DNA of 64,000 bases, from positions 1-64,000 of the forward strand of contig NZ_BPQX01000015.1 of the NCBI RefSeq assembly GCF_022179525.1, given 5' to 3'. Below the pieces are notes generated by a model. The model was given only the letters and a program-made list of their open reading frames with translations. It was not told the DNA's origin and made no database searches. This DNA is from Methylobacterium persicinum (GTDB taxonomy: Bacteria; Pseudomonadota; Alphaproteobacteria; Rhizobiales; Beijerinckiaceae). Of the stretch, positions 29,691-38,269 are shown piece by piece. A program made the position numbers and the translations under genes. The first letter of the stretch is position 1, and each line of letters starts with the position of its first letter.

Positions 29691-30192
29691 CCTGCGCTGA
29701 GGCGACAGATCGGGTGAGGGCTTCGTCGATGTCGCCTCGCAGGGCCGCAGGTCCGACCACGGGCGCATAGCGGGCGATGGGCACACCGTCGCGGCCGACG
29801 AGGAACTTCGTGAAGTTCCACCGGATGCCGCGGGTGCCGAAGAGGGTCCGGCGGGCGCGGCTCAGATAATCGAACAGGGGATCGGCCCCCGCGCCTTTGA
29901 CCTCGACCTTGGCGAGGATGGGGAAGCTCACCCCAAAGGTCCTGTCGCAGAACTGGGCGATCTCTTCGGCATCGCCGGGCTCCTGCCTTCCGAACTGGTT
30001 GCAGGGGAAACCAAGCACCGTCAGCCCGGCCTCGCGCTTGTCACGCCACAACTCTTCCAAGCCCTGGTATTGCGGAGTGAAGCCACAGCGCGACGCCGTG
30101 TTCACGATCAGCAGGACACGCCCCCTGTATTGCGAAAGCGGATGCGGGCTCCCGTCAGCGGCACGGACTGTGAAATCGTAGACAGTCGTCAT
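29659..30192 (-). CDS. Glutathione peroxidase family protein (Cys type)
   Basis: 177 residues. The peroxidatic Cys is in NTASRCGFTPQY (C36), the Gln in GFPCNQFGRQEPG (about 66) and the Trp in RWNFTKFLV, so the catalytic triad is complete. As a Cys enzyme without a dimer loop it probably uses thioredoxin to reduce lipid or organic hydroperoxides. The final residues (FVSSGTPV) and stop codon lie inside a type A palindromic repeat, so the C-terminus may have been altered by repeat insertion. Confidence 0.92.
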   Translation of the reverse strand: MTTVYDFTVRAADGSPHPLSQYRGRVLLIVNTASRCGFTPQYQGLEELWRDKREAGLTVLGFPCNQFGRQEPGDAEEIAQFCDRTFGVSFPILAKVEVKGAGADPLFDYLSRARRTLFGTRGIRWNFTKFLVGRDGVPIARYAPVVGPAALRGDIDEALTRSVASAQAVFVSSGTPV

Positions 30193-30223
30193 CGGGGCGG
30201 GTCACATCGATTGGGTCGAGGTG

Positions 30224-30772
30224 TCACGTGGCCTGCGCGACCTGGCGGACCTTCTCGAACTCGAAGGTCAGACCTTGCGGCGTCATCCGCTCCCGGGTGA
30301 CGATCCGCTCGTCGGGGGCGACCACGCCGAGGGCGACCTCCCGGTCCGGCAGGACGACGGTGGTGGTCTTGTTCACGTGGACGAGGACGTGTCGTTTCTG
30401 GGGAGCCGACGCCACGGCCCAGCGGCGCAACTGACCATAATACGGCTCCCGGCGCCACGCATTCGCCTGACCCGGATCGACCTGCACATTCATGTTCCGG
30501 GTCACGGGGTCGAGGCTGAGCACCATCTTTGCCTTTTCGGGCTTCCATTCCGGGCCGAGCCACCCCTCCGTCATCCAGAGGCAGTGGAAGGCGCGGCAAT
30601 GGTCCGGCCTCGTCGCATGGATCGCGCAGCCCCGGCCAGAGACCGTGTGCCGGCACCATTGCCCGGCGACGCTGTCCACGGCGGGCACGTCGTAGACCTT
30701 GCAGCAGAGGGTGCAGGTGCCGCAGGCCCGGCCCGGAGCCGGCTGCGCGACGATCTGTTCGGGGCTGAGCAT
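30224..30772 (-). CDS. Cysteine-cluster protein (YkgJ-like, putative metal-binding)
   Basis: 182 residues. The N-terminal half holds a Cys cluster: CGTCTLCC at 17-24, then single Cys at about 40, 49, 59 and 64 (WCRH, GRGCAIH, DHCRAFHC). This is the zinc/iron-chelating CxxCxxCC family pattern. The C-terminal part is a beta-rich region without recognised motif. It lies 31 bases upstream of the peroxidase gene on the same strand, so the two may form an operon. Confidence 0.8.
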   Translation of the reverse strand: MLSPEQIVAQPAPGRACGTCTLCCKVYDVPAVDSVAGQWCRHTVSGRGCAIHATRPDHCRAFHCLWMTEGWLGPEWKPEKAKMVLSLDPVTRNMNVQVDPGQANAWRREPYYGQLRRWAVASAPQKRHVLVHVNKTTTVVLPDREVALGVVAPDERIVTRERMTPQGLTFEFEKVRQVAQAT

Positions 30773-30890
30773 CGATGGATCGGACGGTCCGGCATGCGTC
30801 CCGAGTCGGAGAGGTGTGGGACGTCGGCCCTATCTGCGCATCCTTCGTGCCGGTAGTGTGGCACGGTCCAGTTCCCCCAGGAGCGCCCGC

Positions 30891-32273
30891 ATGCTCTCGA
30901 ACCTCGCGACCCGCGACGTCGAAACCCTGCTCCACCCCTATACGCACCTGTCGAACCATCGGCGCACGGGCCCCCTCGTGCTGGAGCGCGGCGAAGGCGT
31001 CCACGTCTACGACACCGAGGGAAGGCCCTACATCGAGGGCATGTCCGGGCTGTGGTGCACGGCGCTCGGCTATTCGAACGCGGAACTCGTCGAGGCCGCG
31101 CGGGTCCAGATGGGCCGCCTGCCCTTCACGCACCTGTTCTCCGGGCGCAGCCACGACCCGGCCATCGAACTTGCCGAGACGCTGAAAGAGCTGATGCCGG
31201 TTCCAACGGCGAAGATCTTCTTCTGCTCGTCCGGTTCCGAAGCGAACGACACGCAGGTGAAGCTCGCGTGGTACTACAACAACGCCCTCGGGCGCCCGCA
31301 GAAGAAGAAGATCATCGCCCGGCGCAAGGGCTATCACGGCGTCACCATCGCCAGCGCCTCCATGACCGGCCTGCCGGCCAACCACATGGATTGGGATCTT
31401 CCCCTTCCCGGCTTCCTCCATGTCTCCACGCCGCACCATTACCGCGGGGCCGAACCGGGTGAGAGCGAGGAGAGCTACTCAGCACGCCTCGCCGCCGAGC
31501 TGGAGGAGACGATCCTGCGGGAGGGCCCCGACACCGTGGCGGCCTTTATCGCCGAACCCGTCATGGGCGCAGGCGGCGCGATCCTGCCGCCGAAGGGCTA
31601 CTTTCCGGCGATCCAGGCCGTCCTGTCGCGATACGACGTCCGGCTCATCGCCGACGAGGTGATCTGCGGCTTCGGCCGCCTCGGGACGTGGTTCGGCGCG
31701 CAGGCCCTCGACATGCGGCCGGATACGATCTCCTTCGCCAAGGCCGTGACATCCGGCTATGTGCCCCTCGGCGGCATCAGCATCGACCCGGCCCTCGACG
31801 AGGTTCTCATCGGACAAAGCGAGAAGCTCGGCGGCTTCGGCCACGGCACCACCTATTCCGGGCACCCCGTCGCCTGCGCCGTCGCCATCAAGGCGATCGA
31901 GATCTACCGGCGCGACCGGGTCATCGAGGGTGCCGCGGAAAAGGCGCCGCACTTCCAGCGCCGTCTCTCCGCCCTCGCGGACCACGACATCGTCGGCGAG
32001 GCGAAGGGCCTCGGCCTGATCGGCGGCCTGGAGATCGTGGCCGACAAGGCGAGCCGCCGGCAATACGAGCCCAAGGCCGGCGTCGCCGCCCGCTGCGTCG
32101 CCTTCGCCCAGGAGGAAGGGCTGATCGTCCGGTTCCTCGCGGGCGACCGTGTGGCCGTCTGCCCGCCGCTGATCATCACGCCCGACGAGATCGACAGCCT
32201 CTTCGACCGCCTGACGCGGGCCCTGGACCGGACGCGGGACTGGATCCGGTCGGAGGGGCTCAAGCCCGTCTGA
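30891..32273 (+). CDS. Class III (omega) aminotransferase
   Basis: 460 residues, PLP enzyme. Motifs: SSGSEANDTQVKLAWYYNNA, the PLP-ring Asp in LIADEVICGFGRLG, the Schiff-base Lys in SFAKAVTSGYVPLGG, and GHGTTYSGHPVACAVAI. These fit the omega-amino acid/amine:pyruvate aminotransferase group, which moves the terminal amino group of diamines, beta-alanine or similar. AGGAG lies nine bases before the ATG; the open frame upstream is not conserved. It converges on the Pls-like synthetase gene. A link to its amino acid supply is possible but unproven. Confidence 0.92.
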   Translation: MLSNLATRDVETLLHPYTHLSNHRRTGPLVLERGEGVHVYDTEGRPYIEGMSGLWCTALGYSNAELVEAARVQMGRLPFTHLFSGRSHDPAIELAETLKELMPVPTAKIFFCSSGSEANDTQVKLAWYYNNALGRPQKKKIIARRKGYHGVTIASASMTGLPANHMDWDLPLPGFLHVSTPHHYRGAEPGESEESYSARLAAELEETILREGPDTVAAFIAEPVMGAGGAILPPKGYFPAIQAVLSRYDVRLIADEVICGFGRLGTWFGAQALDMRPDTISFAKAVTSGYVPLGGISIDPALDEVLIGQSEKLGGFGHGTTYSGHPVACAVAIKAIEIYRRDRVIEGAAEKAPHFQRRLSALADHDIVGEAKGLGLIGGLEIVADKASRRQYEPKAGVAARCVAFAQEEGLIVRFLAGDRVAVCPPLIITPDEIDSLFDRLTRALDRTRDWIRSEGLKPV

Positions 32274-32364
32274 GTGCACCTCTCCCCACACCGCCCCGTC
32301 ATGGCGTCGCGATGCTGGCCATGACGGGGTGATCGTGGTGGAGTGATCGTGGGGCGGCTTGCGC

Positions 32365-35300
32365 TTACCCTCCGTGCACCACCGGCACGGCGGGTGCGCC
32401 TTCCCATTCGGTGTTGGCGGGGATCGACTCACCCTTCATCACGATGGTGAGCGGACGAAGCCGCGCGTAATCGCCGACTTTCGTGTCGTACAGCACCGTC
32501 GAGAACGCGCCGACCGAGACGCCCCGCCCGAGCACCACCCGGCCAATCTTCATGATGCGGTCCTCGTAGAGGTGGGTCTGGAGAGCCGACACCCGGTTAA
32601 TCGTGCAGAAATCCCCGATCGTCACGCAGTCGAACTCGGTGATGTCGGTGGTGAGCATGCAGACACCCTGCCCCACCTTCACCCCGAACAGGCGAAGCAC
32701 CCACGGCAGGAACGGCGTGCCCTGGAGATGCTCAAGCAACACCTTGCCGGCCAGCCCCCAATAGGCGACCGCAATGGCCTCGGTGCGCATGGCCCACCAC
32801 GACCACATGGGCTGCATCCCGGGCTTGTACACGCCCATCAGCAGCCATTTCATCGCGATCACCGCCGTGGATTGGATCATCGCGATGATGACGCTGATCG
32901 CGATGAAGCTGAAGGCAAGACCCGTCCAGTCCCGCTCCAGGATGGCTGGGTAGAAGTACCAATCGATCGCGGTGATCGCGAGGGTGATGTAGAGCATCGG
33001 CGAGAACGAGGTCGAGAACGCCTCGAAGATACCGCGCCGCACCTTGGGCCACAGCCCGGGCTCGTAGGTCTGGGCGGCGGAGCCGAGGTCGACCCGCTGC
33101 CGGGCCGGCAGGCGGATCGGCGGCGAGCCGAACCACGTCTCGCCCGGCGCCATCGCCTCGTTGGCCGGCGGTTTCGACTTGATGCCGATCAGGACGTCGT
33201 CGGGGATCACCGCCCCCGGCGGCACCACCGCATCGTTGCCGACGAAGACCCGCTTGCCCGTCTGGACGGGTTCCAGGTGCATCCAGCCGCGACGGACCTC
33301 TTCCTCGCCGAACACCACCTCGTCGGCGATGAAGTTGCGCGCGCCGACCTCCGCGAGGTCGTAACGCCCGGCGAGGTTCGTAGAGATCTCCGCGCCCTCG
33401 CCCATGGAGGCGCCCATCAGGCGGTACCATGCCCGCATGTAGACGGTGGCGAAGAGGGAGGCCAGCGTCTCCAAGGTCACCTCGACGGCGAGCGCGAGGG
33501 ACCACTTCCGCAGGTAGAATAGGGAGTGAACCGAGAAGGTCCCGTGTCGGGTCCGTGGCAGGATCAGCCAGCGGATACCCGTGATGAGCAGCACGGTGCC
33601 GGCGGTCATCAGCATGGCCGTCGGCCAAGTGAGGATCGGCAGGTAGAAATGATAGTCGATGTCGGTGATGTCGGAGAGTGAGTCCGAAATCTGATCGAAG
33701 AGGAAGAAGGCGGGGAAGATCGGCAGCAGGCCCACCGCCGGGATCGCCCCGAGCAACAGGACGTAGGCCACGGCGAAGGCCGCCCGGCGCTGGGGGCTTA
33801 CCACCGGCGGCGCGGGCAGGTCGGCTGTGTCGGCCATGCCCGCCTTCCGCCCGGGGGAACCGTCCCACCTTTCCCCCGCGCCGACCCGCGTGCCGGCGGG
33901 GATGGTGGTGAGGTCGGCGATCTCGGCCTGTGCGCCGATGACCGTATCGTGCGAGATGACGCAGGAGGTGCCGACGGTGGCATCCGCGCCGATCTCCGCC
34001 GTGCCGATGACGAGTTCGTTCCCGACGATCTCCGCGTTGGCGACCACAAGGCGGCCGCCGAGGGACGCCCCGTCCCCGATCCGCAACAGGTCCGGCGCCC
34101 CGATTTCGATATCGGATATGACGGTGTCCCGGCCGACCTGGGCACCCATCAGGCGCAGGTAGACGGCGATGGCCGGCGAACCCTGGAGCCATTTCACATG
34201 GACCAGGGGCGCGAGTCGCTGCGCCAGCCACCAGCGGAAATAGTACACACCCCACAGCGGGTAGCGCCCCGGGCGTGTCCGGCCGAGGACAAGCCACTTC
34301 CCGGCGATGGCGATTGCCGCCGTGACCGCGTTGATCGCGATGTAGACGAGGAGCAGCACGCCGAGTTCGGCGAAGAAGCTCAGGCCGCCGCCGGTCAGCA
34401 GCAGGTAGGTCACGAAGATGCCGAGCCACTGCACCGTGGCGAGGGCGATCAGGAAAGGCAAAGCCACCGCCTGGGCCAGCCCGCACAGGGCCCGGCGCAG
34501 GAGCGGGGGCGCCTCGAACCCAAGGTCGCGCACGGCGGCTTCGGCACCCACGCCGCCGGAACGGGCGATCAGCGTCTCCGCCATGGCCCGGAGGGTGCGC
34601 TTGGCATAGACGTCCGGCAATGTGATGCCAGCGAGGGCAGGCGTTTCGCGCACCGCGGAGACGAAGCGGGCGGCCAAAAGGGAGTGGCCGCCGAGATCGG
34701 CGAAGAAGTCGCCCGCCAGCGGGATGGGCTGCGCGCCGAAGACCTGCTTGGCGGCGGCCAGGAGGGCGGCTTCCGTGTCGTTCTCCGGGGGCTCCTGCTC
34801 GCCGTCGGCCGAGACGACGGTCAGGGGCGCGATCTTCAGAGCCTTCCTGTCGACCTTGCCGGAGGTGAGCCGCGGCAGGGTTTCAGCGACCTCGAAATGG
34901 CCAGGCACCATGTAAGGTGGCATTTCGGCAGCGAGCCGCTTGCGCAGCACGGCCGTGTCGATCCCCTGCCCCCGCTCGGGGATGAGGAAGGCGACGAGGC
35001 GGTCCACTCCGTCGTCCGACCGCAGGACCACCGCCGCCTGATTGATCTCCGGCGCGGTGCGGATCCGCGACTCGATCTCGCCGAGTTCGACGCGGAAGCC
35101 GCGGATCTTCACTTGGTCGTCGATGCGCCCGTGGAAGAGGATCCGCCCGGCGGCATCGAGGGAGACGGCATCGCCCGACCGATAGAGCACGGGGTCCGAC
35201 CCGTCCGAGTCGAAGGGGTTCTCGATGAACTTCTCCGCCGTCAGCTCGGGCCGCTGGAGGTAGCCCTGGGCGACGCCCGGACCGCCGATCAGCAGCTCGC

Positions 35301-36432
35301 CCTGCTCGCCGCGGCCGAGGAGACGGAGATCTTCGCTCGCCACGTAGATGGAGTAGTTCGGGATCGGGCCGCCGATCGTCACCGGCTCGCCGGCATGCAT
35401 CTCGGCGGCGGTGGCCACCACCGTCGCCTCCGTGGGCCCGTAGGTGTTGAACAGGCGCCGGGTGGCCGTGGCCCACTTGGCCACCAGGGGCTCGGGCAGG
35501 GCCTCGCCGCCGAGCAGCACGAGGCGCACCCGCGGCAGGTCCCCGGTGATCATGGCGAGCAGGGTCGGCACCGTGTCCAGCACCGTGATGCCGTTGGCGG
35601 CGATGATGCCGGGCAGCGCCTCGACATCGCCCATCATCGACGGGCTCGCCACGAACAGCGTCGCCCCGACGAGGTAGGGCACCCAGATCTCTTCCATCGA
35701 CAGGTCGAAGGCGACGGAGGCGCCCTGGAACACCACGTCGTCGGGTCGCATCCCGTAGAGGGCATTCCCCGATCGCAGGAAGTGGCAGATGTTGGCGTGG
35801 CTGATGACGATGCCCTTGGGCACGCCGGTCGAGCCTGAGGTATAGATCAGGTAGGCCGGGTGCCCAGGCGTGAGGCCCTTGGCCCGGGCATCGGGAACGG
35901 GCGCGTCGGCGGGGGTCGCCGTGTGGAGGTCTGCCGGCGTCAGGGCCTCGAAACCACCCGGCGCCTGGGGCTGCAGGGCCGCCGAGACCATGAGGACCTT
36001 CGCAGTGGCGTCGCCGAGGCAGACGCCGACCCGGTCGGCGGGGGCCTCCGCGTCGAAGGGCAGCCAGGCCGCCCCCGAGAGGGTGATGCCGATCTGGGTG
36101 ACCAAGAGGTCCGGCCCGCGGGCCATCCACAGGCCGACGACATCGCCCGGGCCGATGCCCCGATGCGACAGCCCGGCGGCGATCCGCTCCGCCCGGGCGA
36201 GCACCTGCGCGTAGCTGAGATGTGGATGCAGTCCGCCCGCGCCGACGCTGGCTCCGTCGATCAGGCAGGGATGGTCGTGCCGCTGCTGCGCGGAGTGGCG
36301 GAAGATCTCGCCGAGCACCTCGTCGCGGATCAGATCGGACCGCCTGTCGCCGTAGAGGAACGCTCCACCGTCCGACGGCCGTGCGCCCGCTGCCGCAGAT
36401 GCGGGCCGGGGCTTCTCGGCGAGGTCGCTCAT
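32365..36432 (-). CDS. Pls/PosA-family non-ribosomal peptide synthetase (cationic homo-poly(amino acid) synthetase)
   Basis: 1355 residues in Pls order. The adenylation domain spans about 35-535 (YLIYTSGSTGVPKGIVIS; FDLSMEEIW; NTYGPTEA; LYRSGDAV; KIRGFRVELGEIE; SGKVDRK). A carrier domain carries the phosphopantetheine Ser in LGGHSLLAARF (about S584). Three C-terminal units follow, each a membrane helix pair (about 655-712, 870-950, 1150-1210) plus a hexapeptide-repeat-like cytosolic module (last one to about 1350). Pls makes epsilon-poly-lysine, and the tandem modules join monomers iteratively. A by-eye GrsA alignment gives the pocket D-L-E-D-L-G-T-V-V-K; two acidic residues suggest a basic substrate (Lys, Orn or Dab). 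No degrading enzyme or exporter is adjacent. Confidence 0.9.
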   Translation of the reverse strand: MSDLAEKPRPASAAAGARPSDGGAFLYGDRRSDLIRDEVLGEIFRHSAQQRHDHPCLIDGASVGAGGLHPHLSYAQVLARAERIAAGLSHRGIGPGDVVGLWMARGPDLLVTQIGITLSGAAWLPFDAEAPADRVGVCLGDATAKVLMVSAALQPQAPGGFEALTPADLHTATPADAPVPDARAKGLTPGHPAYLIYTSGSTGVPKGIVISHANICHFLRSGNALYGMRPDDVVFQGASVAFDLSMEEIWVPYLVGATLFVASPSMMGDVEALPGIIAANGITVLDTVPTLLAMITGDLPRVRLVLLGGEALPEPLVAKWATATRRLFNTYGPTEATVVATAAEMHAGEPVTIGGPIPNYSIYVASEDLRLLGRGEQGELLIGGPGVAQGYLQRPELTAEKFIENPFDSDGSDPVLYRSGDAVSLDAAGRILFHGRIDDQVKIRGFRVELGEIESRIRTAPEINQAAVVLRSDDGVDRLVAFLIPERGQGIDTAVLRKRLAAEMPPYMVPGHFEVAETLPRLTSGKVDRKALKIAPLTVVSADGEQEPPENDTEAALLAAAKQVFGAQPIPLAGDFFADLGGHSLLAARFVSAVRETPALAGITLPDVYAKRTLRAMAETLIARSGGVGAEAAVRDLGFEAPPLLRRALCGLAQAVALPFLIALATVQWLGIFVTYLLLTGGGLSFFAELGVLLLVYIAINAVTAAIAIAGKWLVLGRTRPGRYPLWGVYYFRWWLAQRLAPLVHVKWLQGSPAIAVYLRLMGAQVGRDTVISDIEIGAPDLLRIGDGASLGGRLVVANAEIVGNELVIGTAEIGADATVGTSCVISHDTVIGAQAEIADLTTIPAGTRVGAGERWDGSPGRKAGMADTADLPAPPVVSPQRRAAFAVAYVLLLGAIPAVGLLPIFPAFFLFDQISDSLSDITDIDYHFYLPILTWPTAMLMTAGTVLLITGIRWLILPRTRHGTFSVHSLFYLRKWSLALAVEVTLETLASLFATVYMRAWYRLMGASMGEGAEISTNLAGRYDLAEVGARNFIADEVVFGEEEVRRGWMHLEPVQTGKRVFVGNDAVVPPGAVIPDDVLIGIKSKPPANEAMAPGETWFGSPPIRLPARQRVDLGSAAQTYEPGLWPKVRRGIFEAFSTSFSPMLYITLAITAIDWYFYPAILERDWTGLAFSFIAISVIIAMIQSTAVIAMKWLLMGVYKPGMQPMWSWWAMRTEAIAVAYWGLAGKVLLEHLQGTPFLPWVLRLFGVKVGQGVCMLTTDITEFDCVTIGDFCTINRVSALQTHLYEDRIMKIGRVVLGRGVSVGAFSTVLYDTKVGDYARLRPLTIVMKGESIPANTEWEGAPAVPVVHGG

Positions 36433-36561
36433 GCGCTGCTCCGCTGCCGGCGTTTCCTTCCGGCACTCTCTGTCACGGCGCCCTATAGCCCGGCGATCAT
36501 GCCGATAGCGAGGCGGCTTTGAACCGAGCTTGAATGGAAAATGCGGACGACCCGCGATCCG

Positions 36562-37149
36562 TCAGGCCCAGCGCCATCCCTGTCCGTCGATGACGAGCAC
36601 CTCGCCCTGCCGGATCCCGAGGCGCGGCGCCGCGTAGATATCGAGTTGCCCGAGGGCGACTAGCATCGCGCGGGCGACGCCCCCGTGGGCGACAACGACC
36701 GTCACCGGCCCAAGGCCTGCGAAGAAGGGCGCGACACGCTCGACCAGCATCGCGTAGCTCTCGCCGCCGTTGCCCGGCGGGACATGGTGCCAGCGCGACC
36801 GGTCCCTCTGTCCTGCGCCAACGGGGTCCCGGCGGCGGATCTCCGCCCAGGTCGCCCCCTCCCAGGCACCGAACCCGATTTCCCGCAGGCGTGCATCCGT
36901 CCGATAATCCTGCGGCGGCAGGCCGAGGGCGGACCGCATGATCTCCATGGTGCGCCGGGTACGCAGGAGCGGGCTCGCCAGGAAATCCGCCCGGGCGAGG
37001 TCCGCCCCCGCGGCGGCTGCCAAACGCGCGGCGACGGCCGCCGCCTGGGTCTCGCCCACGGCGTTCAAGTCGATGTCACGGGTTCCCTGAAGGCGCCCCT
37101 CCGCATTCCAGCCGGTCTGGCCGTGGCGGATAAAATAGATCGTCCGCAA
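36562..37149 (-). CDS. Histidine phosphatase family protein (phosphoglycerate mutase-like)
   Basis: 195 residues. The catalytic RHG motif is at the N-terminus (YFIRHGQTGWNAEGR), followed by SPLLRTRRTMEIM (second Arg), the Glu in FGAWEGATWAEI and the second His in VVVAHGGVARAML. Cofactor-independent phosphomonoesterase of unknown substrate; alternatives include alpha-ribazole phosphatase or a broad phosphatase. The start appears to be TTG. Downstream of the Pls-like gene on the same strand after about 410 bases of its own sequence plus gap; no tight coupling. Confidence 0.88.
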   Translation of the reverse strand: MRTIYFIRHGQTGWNAEGRLQGTRDIDLNAVGETQAAAVAARLAAAAGADLARADFLASPLLRTRRTMEIMRSALGLPPQDYRTDARLREIGFGAWEGATWAEIRRRDPVGAGQRDRSRWHHVPPGNGGESYAMLVERVAPFFAGLGPVTVVVAHGGVARAMLVALGQLDIYAAPRLGIRQGEVLVIDGQGWRWA

Positions 37150-37245
37150 ACCCTAAGTTCCTTACCAGGAACACGGCGCCCGGAACGTGCCGACCAATCG
37201 GCCGTTCCGATGCCGCTCAGCAACGCCCCCCACAGGCTTCACCGG

Positions 37246-38238
37246 ATGTCCACGAAACACGGCAAGCACAAACACGGCCAGACCGTCAGGGGCTCGCAGG
37301 TATCAAACCGGGACCATCTCTCCCACGGTCAATCGCGGCTGCCCTCCACATCCCTGTGGGCAGATACCGGAGCCGCGATTCTGGAAGCGCAGCCGTCCGG
37401 CGCGGGGGGAGTGGCGGTCTCGCCCGCCGTTCCGGCGCCGGGCATCGTCCCGGCCCCGCCCGGGGCGAGCTTCGACCTGTCGGCCGTCGCCACCCGGGAA
37501 GATGCGGGGCTCGACAAAGATTGGGCGGAGGAGGCCCTCCGGCGGGAGCGCGCCCGGATCTCCGATTTTCAGGAACGGCTCTACGCAGAGCGCCGCCGGA
37601 GCCTGCTGCTGGTGTTCCAGGCCATCGATACAGGCGGCAAGGATGGCACCATCCGCGCCGTGCTGAAGGGCGTGAACCCGCAAGGCTGCACCGTCGCGTC
37701 GTTCAAGGTGCCGTCCTCCGAGGAGCTGGAGCACGATTTCCTCTGGCGCTACCACGCCCGTGCACCGGGCCGGGGGATGATCGGCGTCTTCAACCGCAGC
37801 CATTACGAGGACGTCCTGGTGGTGCGAGTGAAGGGGCTCGTGCCGGATGAGGTCTGGCGAAGCCGCTACCGTCTCATCAACGACTTCGAACGCCTGCTCA
37901 CCGAGAGCGGGACCACCATCCTGAAATTCTTCCTCCATATCTCCCGCGACGAGCAGAAGGAGCGGCTGGAAGCGCGCCTCGCGGACCCGGCCAAGCACTG
38001 GAAGTTCGATCCGGCCGACCTCGTCGAGCGAAAGTCGTGGGATTCCTACCAAACGGCGTTCGCCGACGCGATCGGCCGCTGCTCGACACCCGCCGCGCCG
38101 TGGCTCGTTGTCCCTGCCGACCGGAAATGGTTCCGCAATTACGCCGTCGCCAAGACCGTGGCCGACACCCTGGAGGCGATGGACCCCCGCTATCCGGAGG
38201 CACCCCAACACATCGCCGACCTGAAGGTGCCGGATTAG
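37246..38238 (+). CDS. ppk2: Polyphosphate kinase 2 family (polyP:nucleotide phosphotransferase)
   Basis: 330 residues. Walker A-like VFQAIDTGGKDGTIRAVLKG, then VNPQGCTVASFKVPSSEELE, DFLWRYHARAPGRGMIGVFN with the family FNRSHYEDVLVVRV, and HISRDEQKERLEARLADP. These match the PPK2 subgroup that phosphorylates nucleotides with polyphosphate. The N-terminus (residues 1 to about 75) is an unrelated His/Lys-rich and Ala/Pro-rich extension (STKHGKHKHGQ). The start is uncertain: ATG at 37210 is also in frame. Confidence 0.88.
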   Translation: MSTKHGKHKHGQTVRGSQVSNRDHLSHGQSRLPSTSLWADTGAAILEAQPSGAGGVAVSPAVPAPGIVPAPPGASFDLSAVATREDAGLDKDWAEEALRRERARISDFQERLYAERRRSLLLVFQAIDTGGKDGTIRAVLKGVNPQGCTVASFKVPSSEELEHDFLWRYHARAPGRGMIGVFNRSHYEDVLVVRVKGLVPDEVWRSRYRLINDFERLLTESGTTILKFFLHISRDEQKERLEARLADPAKHWKFDPADLVERKSWDSYQTAFADAIGRCSTPAAPWLVVPADRKWFRNYAVAKTVADTLEAMDPRYPEAPQHIADLKVPD

Positions 38239-38269
38239 GGGCATCACGCACCCGCCGCCGCGGGCGCGC

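Noticed and set aside
33949-35838. 629-codon plus-strand frame across the Pls-like gene
   Set aside because: Antisense to the adenylation and carrier domains whose motifs are all intact; no own ribosome-binding site or domain.
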